NCBI GenBank assembly: GCA_022710975.1
Contig: JAKLGA010000015.1
Span: 124,001 to 188,000, forward strand
Length of the DNA stretch: 64,000 bases
Source of the DNA: Myxococcota bacterium
GTDB taxonomy: Bacteria; Myxococcota; B64-G9
Direction of reading: 5' to 3'
Under the pieces are notes generated by a model. It made no database searches and was not told the DNA's origin. It saw only the letters and a program-made list of their open reading frames with translations. This document shows, in pieces, positions 24,345 to 34,775 of this stretch. The stretch's first letter is position 1. Each line of letters starts with the position of its first letter. The position numbers and the translations under genes were made by a program.

Positions 24345-25319
24345 ATGACCCGTGTCGCCATCGGCCGCGCCTGGCTCGCCGCCGCGGTCCTCGCGGCGGT
24401 CCCGGCCTCGGCCGGCGAGGTCCTCGACCGCATCGCGGCCGTGGTCAACGAGGACGTCATCCTGCTCAGCGAGGTGGACCGGCAGTGCCAGGACTCCCTG
24501 GCGCAGGTGCCGGGCGGGCTGCCGCTCGACGAGGAGCTGGGGCGCAAGCGCCAGATCCGCCGCCAGGCACTGGAGAGGCTGATCGACGAGCTGCTGCTCG
24601 CCCAGCAGATCCGCGGGGCGGCGATCGACGTCGACGACGAGCAGGTCGCCCGCTACATCGCCAGGCTGCGCGAGGACAACAAGATGTCGGAGGCGCAGTT
24701 CGAGGCGGCTCTGGTCCACGAGGGCAAGAGCCTGGACGCCTTCAAGGCCGAGGTGCGCAAGATGCTCGAGCGGCAGCGGCTGATGGGCCGCGAGCTGGCC
24801 GGCAAGGTGAACGTGACCGAGAAGGAGGTCGAGGAGTACTACCGCACGACCTACCTGGAGGGCGGCGGGGTGCACAAGGTGCGCGCCAGCCACATCCTGT
24901 TCGCCCTGCCCGAGAGCGCCACCGCCGAGCAGGACCAGCAGGTCCGCGCGCGGGGCGAGGCCGTGCTGAAGGCCATCCAGGGCGGGGCCGACTTCGCCGA
25001 GACCGCCAAGAAGGAGTCGGACGATCCCAGCGGCCCGCTGGGCGGCGACCTGGGCTGGTTCCGGCGCGGGGACATGGTGGCCGCCTTCGAGACCGCCGCC
25101 TTCGCGCTGAAGAAGGGCGAGATGACCGACGGGCTGGTGCGCACGCAGTACGGCTACCACATCATCCAGGTCACCGGCACCGCGGAGGAGGCCCCGCCCG
25201 CGCTCGACCAGGTGTCCGAGGACATCCGCCGGCGCCTGATGATCGACAAGCAGGAGCGCTTCCAGCGCAACTGGCTCGAGGACCTGCGGCGGAAGGCCTT
25301 CGTCGAAATCAAGCTGTGA
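24345..25319 (+). CDS. SurA-like periplasmic peptidyl-prolyl cis-trans isomerase
   Basis: Third and most canonical of the trio, a soluble periplasmic chaperone-isomerase for outer-membrane proteins. Of 324 residues, 1-23 are a Sec signal (cleavage near ASAG). The N-domain starts DRIAAVVNEDVILLSEVD, just like SurA. The single PPIC domain keeps both active-site histidines, in ASHILFALPE and YGYHIIQVTG, and the GGDLGWFRRG loop. E. coli SurA has two PPIC domains, here one. ATG 24345 follows AGGGAGG. It is followed directly by pdxA, the same order as surA-pdxA in E. coli. Confidence 0.88.
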   Translation: MTRVAIGRAWLAAAVLAAVPASAGEVLDRIAAVVNEDVILLSEVDRQCQDSLAQVPGGLPLDEELGRKRQIRRQALERLIDELLLAQQIRGAAIDVDDEQVARYIARLREDNKMSEAQFEAALVHEGKSLDAFKAEVRKMLERQRLMGRELAGKVNVTEKEVEEYYRTTYLEGGGVHKVRASHILFALPESATAEQDQQVRARGEAVLKAIQGGADFAETAKKESDDPSGPLGGDLGWFRRGDMVAAFETAAFALKKGEMTDGLVRTQYGYHIIQVTGTAEEAPPALDQVSEDIRRRLMIDKQERFQRNWLEDLRRKAFVEIKL

Positions 25320-25335
25320 GCGCGGAGCCACCGCC

Positions 25336-26288
25336 TTGCCCACCCTCGGCGTGACCATGGGCGATCCGGCCGGCGTCGGGCCGGAGGTGCTGCTCCTGGC
25401 CCTGGCGCGGGGCGCCCTGCCCGGCGGGGCCCGGGTGCGCGTGTTCGGCGACCGGGGCGTGCTGGCCGAGCGCGCCGCCCGCCTCGGCCTGGAGCCGCCC
25501 GCGGAGCTCGTCGAGGCCTGCCGGCTCGCCCCGGGTGAGGCGCCGCCCGGGGCCTACACGCCCGCCGGCGGCCGGGCGCAGGTCCAGTGCCTGGAGGCGG
25601 CCGCGGCCGAGCTCGGCGCCGGGCGGCTCACCGCCCTGGTGACCGGGCCGCTGCACAAGCGTGCCCTGGTCGAGGCGGGCGCGCCCGGCCCCGGCCAGAC
25701 CGAGTTCCTGGCCGCGCGCCTGGGCGCGCGCCTGCCGGTCATGATGCTGTGCGGGCCGCGCCTCCGGGTGGTGCTGGCCACCACCCACCTGCCGCTGCGC
25801 GAGGTGCCCGGCGCGCTCACCCGCGCGGGGCTCGTGGAGCTGGTGCGGGTCGGCGCCGCCGAGCTGCGGCGCTACTTCTGCCCGGACGGGCCGCGCCTGG
25901 GGCTGGCGGCGCTGAACCCGCACGCCGAGGAGGGCGGCCTGCCGGGCCGCGAGGAGCGCGAGATCCTCGCGCCCGCGGTGGCCGAGCTCTGCGCGCTCGG
26001 CCTGCAGGTGGAGGGCCCGGTGCCGGCCGACTCGCTGTTCGCGCAGGCCGCCGAGGGCCGCTACGACGCCGCGGTGGCGCTGTACCACGATCAGGGCCTC
26101 GGGCCGCTGAAGGCGCTGCACTTCCACGACGCGGTCAACGTCAGCCTGGGGTTGGGCCGGGTGCGCACCTCCCCCGACCATGGCCCGGCCTACGCGCTGG
26201 CCGGCACGGGCCGGGCGGACCCGACCAGCATGCGCGCGGCCATGGAGCTGGCGCTGGCCATGGCGCTCCGGGACCGGGGCGCGCCGCC

Positions 26289-26292
<4 letters not shown>
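25336..26292 (+). CDS. pdxA: 4-hydroxythreonine-4-phosphate dehydrogenase
   Basis: An NAD-dependent step of the DXP-dependent vitamin B6 pathway. GDPAGVGPEV opens the protein; the three metal-ligand histidines appear in TGPLHKRAL, ATTHLPLRE and YHDQGLGPLK. At 318 residues it is near normal length. The start is a TTG at 25336, placing MGDPAG 8 residues in, as in the family. It overlaps uvrA by GTGA and follows the SurA-like gene by 16 bases. Confidence 0.93.
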
Positions 26293-29114
<2,822 letters not shown>

Positions 29115-29157
29115 CCCAGATCTTGGTCCTGTCTCGAAAGGCAACGGAGCATCAAGG

Positions 29158-30240
29158 ATGACAGCAGTCAGACCTAGGATTGAGCGTGTCGTGGGGATAC
29201 TTCTGATGGTCTGCTGCTTGGTAGGCTGCACGCCTAGGAACGAGAACGCAGGTGATGCAGTACTTTCCGAGAAGCACGCTGCAGGTATGAATTGGTCTGC
29301 GCAGAATAGTGTAACTTTGATCAGTATTGAAGGTATCAGAAGTGTACGACTCGAATACAAGGATAGCGGGGAACTGTGGGCCGATGGATTCGCACTCGGG
29401 AACCTGGAAGAGAAGAAGAGGATTGAAAGGGAAATATCAGAACGAAAGATGTCGTTAGGCGCTCTTGGCTACAGTGAACCCACAGAAGGCATCCCCACAG
29501 GAGCGGTCTCTCTGTGCGGCATTTTTATCCATCCGCCATTTCAAGTGGAGTGCCGCATATGTGAAATGGTTGGAACTCCAGGAAGGTCATTGATCATAAA
29601 CGGGGTAGTTGCATCAACCACGTGCCCCTCCGAAGAGAAGTGTGCCGCAGGAGCAGAGACCAAGGCGAATGGGAGATACGAGAATCATCAAGAAGATAGA
29701 ACATGCTTCGACTTGTTTCATGCTAGGCTGAAAGAAGCAGAACAGGCAGTTGCGCAGCTTCCGGTTGAGGCGGACGAATCAAGCGTGCTTGGGGTAGTTC
29801 GTCAAGCGATTGGTGACACGTCGGCCCTTACTTGCGTGAAGAGCATTACAGTTGCTTATACTCCAGAGAACGACAGCAACGACAGCGATGTCACTATCGG
29901 GTACCTGCATACTTCTCCGAACGGCGTGGATATTCGTAGCTATGTCATCTATGATACTTCGCGCACGATCAGTAAGAAACTTGCGAAGAAAACCTCTGTT
30001 GATCCCGAACGACAAGCCATTGAGAAGTGCGAGAGGGAGAAAGAGCTTGTCATTAGTAGTCTTCGGAGTGGATGGTTTGTGCAAGCGAGCGGAGACCGGT
30101 TGAGTCCGTCGACTTCGACAAGCGAGAAAGTTGCGCAGATACATGCGATTCTTGGCACAAACTACGATGTGCGCTTGTTGGGGAGGCTATTGGTGTTGTA
30201 TGGCGCCATCTGCCCAGAATGCTATCTTGCAAATAGGTAA
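29158..30240 (+). CDS. Unknown lipoprotein A of the low-GC island
   Basis: No recognised family. The 360-residue protein starts with a lipoprotein signal (LVGC, C24). The mature chain is mixed alpha/beta with several cysteines (VSLCGIF, VECRICEM, STTCPSEEKC, DRTCFD, CPEC), a helix about 180-200 and a C-terminal helical part. Base composition and codon use (AGA, ATA, TTA, GTA common) differ sharply from uvrA just upstream, pointing to recent transfer. It shows a weak but collinear resemblance to lipoprotein B at 30368: an ING segment, a following long helix, and RSY/F.I....KK. ATG 29158 has GGAG eight bases before it. I cannot assign a function; an envelope-anchored inhibitor, immunity or surface protein would be guesses. 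Confidence 0.7.
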   Translation: MTAVRPRIERVVGILLMVCCLVGCTPRNENAGDAVLSEKHAAGMNWSAQNSVTLISIEGIRSVRLEYKDSGELWADGFALGNLEEKKRIEREISERKMSLGALGYSEPTEGIPTGAVSLCGIFIHPPFQVECRICEMVGTPGRSLIINGVVASTTCPSEEKCAAGAETKANGRYENHQEDRTCFDLFHARLKEAEQAVAQLPVEADESSVLGVVRQAIGDTSALTCVKSITVAYTPENDSNDSDVTIGYLHTSPNGVDIRSYVIYDTSRTISKKLAKKTSVDPERQAIEKCEREKELVISSLRSGWFVQASGDRLSPSTSTSEKVAQIHAILGTNYDVRLLGRLLVLYGAICPECYLANR

Positions 30241-30259
30241 TTGTCACGGGAAGTACTCT

Positions 30260-30313
30260 ATGAAAACTCACTGGGTCCTTTGGCTGCTTGTCCTTGCCTG
30301 CGCTGTTGCCTGA
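30260..30313 (+). pseudogene. 17-codon stub: lipoprotein signal peptide ending in a stop
   Basis: ATG 30260 opens MKTHWVLWLLVLACAVA followed directly by TGA. This is a near-perfect lipoprotein signal peptide (LVLAC) with nothing behind it, and GGGAAG stands shortly before the ATG. It lies between the two island lipoproteins. It may be the head of a lost third gene or a real short leader peptide; I favour a remnant. Confidence 0.45.
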
Positions 30314-30367
30314 CCCGCTCGGTGCCATGGGTTGGTGGAAACGGTCGGGACAAGGCGGGTGGACAAT

Positions 30368-31510
30368 ATGTTGCCAATTGTAAGATATCTGTCTTTGGCA
30401 TTCTTGTGTGCCATTCTGAGCTGTGGAAATGCCCGCGATGCTGCTCAGGCGGATGATCCACTCAAGAACGTCCTTCTGAGGCATGGTGTTGCGCCTGGCG
30501 TGGCTGATGCCCTAGCCCAAATGCTTCAAAGGTTCGATGTTATCGCAGACGAGGGGGGCAGACTGTTTCTGCGAAGTGCCCATCTAACCGGCACGAACAA
30601 GGTCAATCTAGAATATCCCGTGGAGGTTATCATGGGAACCTCTGCGAATTCTGATGCCGTCTTTCTCAGGAGAGCAGACGGGAAAGATATTGCATCGCCG
30701 CCAAAGGAGTTGCCCCCATCCTTTCCAGCTGAGCTGGTGGAATATGCGATCGATATTCATCCGCTATCTATTGCCGACAAGTACTCTATTCCATATGGAA
30801 TCATCTTTGCCTATGGATATAAGATTGTCGCGCCAATCAACCTTCAGGTGGTCGTATTCGGGGACCTCTCGGGAAAACTGTTCATAAATGGTATTTCTCC
30901 GGTTGTTTCCGGACGACTCAATGGTGTGACCTCTGGAATATCGCGCCATGACCTTGCAGAACATTTCGATCAAATGGCAAAGGCGATCGAATCCGTGGCT
31001 TTGCTCCTCAGCAGGTCGATCGGCCTATGTGGAGCTCTGGAAGTAACGGTTGGCAGCCAAGTTAAAACAAACAATCTGCGAATGCTTAGATTGGCTGACT
31101 GCAATGGGCAATGTGCAAGAATAGATTATCAATACTTGACGAACAATCAGCTGTTCATCGCCAATCACAATCCAGCGTATTCATTGCTGGATAGTGGCGT
31201 CAGAAGCTTCAATATCTGCATCCCAGAAATCAAGAAGAAGAGTGTTGAAGATGGCGAGAAAGATATCAACAATGCGCTTCTCCTTGCGAAAACCATCCAG
31301 GACTCACTGGTGCAGGATCGAGTGCCGGTGTTCCTGGGCGGATTCATGGCTGCAGGTATCTCAAGGGAGAAATTTGAGAATCTCATGCAGCGCTGCAAGC
31401 GAGGCCTTCAGGCATTCGAGGCGCCGCTGGAAGGGTTGAACCTTCCTGAATCTGCCGTTCTCGAAATCAAGGCCAATTGCACCAGAATTCTTGATGTAGA
31501 CCGCCCATGA
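30368..31510 (+). CDS. Unknown lipoprotein B of the low-GC island
   Basis: No recognised family; 380 residues. From ATG 30368 the first residues MLPIVRYLSLAFLCAILSC form a lipoprotein signal (C19); the frame could start earlier at a TTG (30332) but this would bury the signal, so I chose ATG. The mature chain has helices about 28-45 and 190-215, a beta-rich middle (YEYPVEVIMG-like, LQVVVFGDLSGKLFINGIS), and cysteine pairs CGAL and DCNGQC. Low GC like its neighbour. Collinear similarity to lipoprotein A suggests ancient duplication. No transport or enzyme motif is seen. Confidence 0.68.
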   Translation: MLPIVRYLSLAFLCAILSCGNARDAAQADDPLKNVLLRHGVAPGVADALAQMLQRFDVIADEGGRLFLRSAHLTGTNKVNLEYPVEVIMGTSANSDAVFLRRADGKDIASPPKELPPSFPAELVEYAIDIHPLSIADKYSIPYGIIFAYGYKIVAPINLQVVVFGDLSGKLFINGISPVVSGRLNGVTSGISRHDLAEHFDQMAKAIESVALLLSRSIGLCGALEVTVGSQVKTNNLRMLRLADCNGQCARIDYQYLTNNQLFIANHNPAYSLLDSGVRSFNICIPEIKKKSVEDGEKDINNALLLAKTIQDSLVQDRVPVFLGGFMAAGISREKFENLMQRCKRGLQAFEAPLEGLNLPESAVLEIKANCTRILDVDRP

Positions 31511-31573
31511 AAAGAGGTATTTACGCGCCATGACTGACCGGCCGGGCACCTTGAATTAAACCGGAGCAGGCAT

Positions 31574-33163
31574 TTGGGAGCAGAGCCGTTGCAGCGCTGG
31601 CAGATCGCGTCCTCGGCCACCTGCCTGGTGCTCGCGCTCCTGGCCGGAGGCTGGCGCGCCTGGCAGGCGCGGCGGGAGCCGGACCGCGGGCGACCTGGGC
31701 GGTTGGAGCTGGCCGGGCTCGGCGCGCTCTTCCTGGGGGCCTGGCTCCTGCGCGCGCTCCTCTCGCCCCACACCCTGCTCCACGAGAACGCCCACGGCTA
31801 CGAGCTGCTCCAGGGGGCCTTCTCCCTCGAGGGGTACTTCTGGCACGGGGCCGGCTACTACACCTTCTTCCACGGGCTGACCTGGCTCCTGGGCGACTCG
31901 CCGGCGGTCGTGTTCCACGGCAACGCCGTCCTGGGCGGGTGCGCGGCGGTGCTGGTGTGGGCCGTGGGCCGGAGGCTGTTCGGCCCCGGAGCGGCCGCCT
32001 GGCTGGCGGCCCTGGCCTGGGCGGCCTGGCCCGCGGCGCTCCGGGAGGGCGGCAGCGAGAGCATGCTGCCGCTCGGGGTGTGCGCCGGGCTGCTCGGGCT
32101 GTGGGCCTGGCTGGACGGCTTCCAGGCGGGTGGCCGGCCGAGCTCGCTCCTGCTGGCGGCCGCGGCGCTGGCCTTCACCGCCCAGGTGCGGCCTGAGCTC
32201 GCGCTCTGGCTGGCGCTCCCGCCGCTCGGGCTGGCGGCCTGCCCCGGGTGGCGCGTCGCGCTCCGCCGGCCCGCGCTCTGGGCCGCCCTGGTCGCGCTGG
32301 GGCTGCTCCTCGCCCCCGGGTTGGTGTTCCGCCTCCAGGACCTGTCCTCGTCCGGCCTGCCCGGCTACCTGGAGCTCGGGCCCGGGCGCTTCCTCGCGGC
32401 GCTCGTGTCCCCGGAGCACCTGCTGCTCCGGCCGGGCTGGACCCCCGCGGCCGTGTGGGTGCTCCTGCCGCTCGGGCTGTGGGCCGGGCTCCGGCGGGCG
32501 CCCCGGGCGCTGCCCCTGCTGGTCGGCGGCACCCTGGCGCTCGCCTGGATCGGCCTGGCGGCCCGGGGCGGCCTGGCCACCCAGGTGCGCCTGCAGCAGC
32601 CCGTGCTGCCGCTGCTCGCCCTGCTGGTGGGCCTGGGTGGCGCCTGGCTGGCCGGGCAGGCGCCGGCGCGCGGCCGGGCCGCCGCGGCCTTCGCGCTGGG
32701 CCTCGCCCTGCTCGCGACCGGGCTCGCGCGCGCCCCCCGGATCCGCGCGCTGGCCACGGCGCAGCACGAGTTCGCCTTCCAGGAGCTCGTCCTGCCCGCG
32801 CTGCCCCCGGGCTGCGGCCTGGTCATGCCCGATCGCTTCATGGCGGACCGGGTGATCTCCACCGAGCTGGCCACCTGGCGGCTCCGCGGCCGGCCGCTCG
32901 CGGAGCTCACGCCGTTCCTGGCGGACCCCCGGGCGGCGGCCGGGGCGCCCTGCTGGGTGCTCTACCGGGGGCTCACCTGCCACCTGTTCACCCACGCGGA
33001 GAGCCCGCCGGCGGACGGGCTGCGGCCGGAGTGCCGGGCCCCCGAGGCGCGTTTCCGGCTCCGGCCGATCTTCGAGCAGACCCTGCCGGCCGTCCCCTAC
33101 GACTACCTGCGGCTGCCCGCCCCCGAGGTGCGCCTGGGGCTCTACCGGCTGGTCCCGCGCTGA
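31574..33163 (+). CDS. Polytopic membrane protein, GT-C glycosyltransferase-like
   Basis: A 529-residue inner-membrane protein with about 10-12 hydrophobic segments and the layout of GT-C enzymes (PMT/ArnT, GT39/GT83): a first long periplasmic loop holding an acidic motif (LLHENAHGYELLQGAF, residues about 70-85) after the first two helices, many helices, then a soluble C-terminal part of about 130 residues. These transfer sugars from lipid carriers to proteins or lipids outside the membrane. The usual DE/DD motif is not clear; E72 or E79 might act. The start is a TTG at 31574 with GGAGCAGG before it. Composition returns to high GC, so this marks the island's right edge. Confidence 0.65.
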   Translation: MGAEPLQRWQIASSATCLVLALLAGGWRAWQARREPDRGRPGRLELAGLGALFLGAWLLRALLSPHTLLHENAHGYELLQGAFSLEGYFWHGAGYYTFFHGLTWLLGDSPAVVFHGNAVLGGCAAVLVWAVGRRLFGPGAAAWLAALAWAAWPAALREGGSESMLPLGVCAGLLGLWAWLDGFQAGGRPSSLLLAAAALAFTAQVRPELALWLALPPLGLAACPGWRVALRRPALWAALVALGLLLAPGLVFRLQDLSSSGLPGYLELGPGRFLAALVSPEHLLLRPGWTPAAVWVLLPLGLWAGLRRAPRALPLLVGGTLALAWIGLAARGGLATQVRLQQPVLPLLALLVGLGGAWLAGQAPARGRAAAAFALGLALLATGLARAPRIRALATAQHEFAFQELVLPALPPGCGLVMPDRFMADRVISTELATWRLRGRPLAELTPFLADPRAAAGAPCWVLYRGLTCHLFTHAESPPADGLRPECRAPEARFRLRPIFEQTLPAVPYDYLRLPAPEVRLGLYRLVPR

Positions 33164-33173
33164 GGCGAGCGGC

Positions 33174-33830
33174 TCAGCGCATGCTGCGCATGAGCACGCC
33201 GGCCGAGTAGATCAGGTAGCTCAGGACCCCGACCGCGGCCAGCACCAGCGCGTACACGAACCAGCGGGTGCGGCTCTTGCTCGCCTCGCGATCGGTCGGC
33301 TGCAGCCCGCCCGGCAGGAGCTTGGCCTGGGCGAGCTGCAGGCTGCGCTGCTGCATGCGCGCCAGCAGCGCCGGCGCGGCGCCCTGCTGGGCCAGCAGCC
33401 GGTACTGGCGGGTGGCGTAGTCCAGCCGGCCGGCCCGGTCGCAGGCCGACAGGAACTGCTCGTGCAGCGGCTCGTCCCCGGGGTTCGCCAGGATGCTCTG
33501 CCACACCGCCGCCGCCTCGGGCGGGTCGGGCGGCAGCGCCTGCGGGTCGAACTTGGAGAACATGAGCCCGCAGCGGTGGCAGGCCACGGGATCGGCCTGG
33601 GTGTGCCCGCACTTGGGGCAGGTGACCCCGCCAGGCGGGGCCTTCTTGTCCTGGCTCGGAGTCCCTTGGGTCCCTGCTGTCCCCTGGGTCCCTGCCTCTG
33701 TCAGATTTCGCGCGTTCGCCAGGAAGCTCACCTGCCGGCAGGCCGGGCAGCGCAGCCGCAGGCCGGCCTCCGAGGTGGTGAACTCCTGGAGCTCGACGAT
33801 GTCGCGGCAGCTCGGGCACTGGATCTTCAC
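33174..33830 (-). CDS. Zinc-ribbon membrane protein
   Basis: A 218-residue protein with zinc-ribbon motifs at its N-terminus (CPSC at about 5 and CPAC at about 27), a second ribbon CPKCGHTQADPVACHRCG (about 63-80), a helical middle and one C-terminal membrane helix (about 195-214). It is probably an inner-membrane protein facing the cytoplasm. Between the two ribbons is a Gly/Thr/Gln linker encoded by the 18-bp minisatellite (33659-33700). GTG 33830 overlaps the protease stop (GTGA). Related ribbon proteins are widespread in Deltaproteobacteria, mostly without known function. Confidence 0.72.
   Translation of the reverse strand: MKIQCPSCRDIVELQEFTTSEAGLRLRCPACRQVSFLANARNLTEAGTQGTAGTQGTPSQDKKAPPGGVTCPKCGHTQADPVACHRCGLMFSKFDPQALPPDPPEAAAVWQSILANPGDEPLHEQFLSACDRAGRLDYATRQYRLLAQQGAAPALLARMQQRSLQLAQAKLLPGGLQPTDREASKSRTRWFVYALVLAAVGVLSYLIYSAGVLMRSMR
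33659..33700 (-). repeat. 18-bp minisatellite inside a coding region
   Basis: Read on the minus strand, two tandem copies of GCAGGGACCCAGGGGACA encode AGTQGT-AGTQGT in the linker of the zinc-ribbon protein. The unit matches the intergenic array at 22051-22099. The frame stays open because 18 is a multiple of three. Confidence 0.7.
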
Positions 33831-34765
33831 GGTGTCACCTGGCTCAAGAATACAGGGGTGAAGGTGGCGATGGCCAGCCCCACGCAGGCCCAGCCCACCA
33901 GCCGCCGGGCCGGGGCGAGGGGGGTGGCCTCGTCCTGGACCGGCGGGTGCTGCCGGCCGATGAAGTGCAGCAGGACCGCCCACAGCAGCCAGCCGGCCAT
34001 GCCGGCGCCGCGTAGCACCCAGCCGATCAGCCCCTCGGCCACCAGCCGATCCACCCAGGGCTGCCAGGTGAGCGCCAGCGTGCAGGCGAGCCCGAGCAGG
34101 CCGAGCACGAGGACGCCCGCGCGCACCAGCCGCGCCAGCCGGGCGTGCCAGCGGGGGCCGAACAGCGCGTAGGTCACGTGCCCGCCGTCGAGCTGGCCCG
34201 CGGGCAGCAGGTTCAGGCTGGTGACCAGCAGCCCGATCCAGCCGGCCCAGGCCAGGGGGTGCAGCCAGATGTCGTCGCCCGGCAGGAGCCCGGGGTGGGC
34301 CAGGTGCTTGAGCAGCAGGTAGAGGAGCGAGTTCCCCTCCAGGACCGCGCCCGGAGGCAGCTCGGCCAGCGGGCGCACCTCGGACAGGGTGAGCCCCAGG
34401 TAGCAGACCGGGATGGCCACCAGCACGCCCGCCAGCGGCCCGGCCGCGCCGATGTCCAGGAGCGCCGCCTGGCGGCGGGGCGGCTCGCGCATGGTGATGA
34501 CCGCGCCGAAGGTGCCGAGCGGCGTGTAGGGCACCGGGATGAAGTAGGGCAGCGAGGCGTCCACGTGGTGCACCCGGGCCGCGGTGAAGTGGCCCATCTC
34601 GTGCACCAGCAGGATGCCCATGATGGCGCTCATGTACACCAGGCCCGCCAGGAAGTCGCCGTCCTGGCTGCCGGCCTGGAAGGTGGTGGCGCAGGTGGCG
34701 AGCAGCAGCAGCAGGTGCAGCCACAGCCGGCGCGGGCGCGGGGGGGGTGTCGACGGCTCGGTCAT
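33827..34765 (-). CDS. Site-2 protease family metallopeptidase (M50)
   Basis: A membrane-embedded zinc protease of the S2P/RseP type, which cuts transmembrane segments of regulatory substrates. The 312-residue protein has about six membrane segments; the zinc motif is HEMGH (55-59) in the first third and the third ligand lies in NLLPAGQLDGGH (D193). No PDZ domain is present, unlike RseP. It starts 10 bases after the LpoA-like gene and overlaps the zinc-ribbon gene. The substrate is unknown; neighbours suggest envelope stress or cell-wall roles. Confidence 0.85.
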   Translation of the reverse strand: MTEPSTPPPRPRRLWLHLLLLLATCATTFQAGSQDGDFLAGLVYMSAIMGILLVHEMGHFTAARVHHVDASLPYFIPVPYTPLGTFGAVITMREPPRRQAALLDIGAAGPLAGVLVAIPVCYLGLTLSEVRPLAELPPGAVLEGNSLLYLLLKHLAHPGLLPGDDIWLHPLAWAGWIGLLVTSLNLLPAGQLDGGHVTYALFGPRWHARLARLVRAGVLVLGLLGLACTLALTWQPWVDRLVAEGLIGWVLRGAGMAGWLLWAVLLHFIGRQHPPVQDEATPLAPARRLVGWACVGLAIATFTPVFLSQVTP

Positions 34766-34775
34766 GGACCTGGGG

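Noticed and set aside
30332-30367. An N-terminal extension of island lipoprotein B from a TTG at 30332.
   Set aside because: It would put a hydrophilic stretch before the lipoprotein signal peptide; ATG 30368 gives a proper signal.
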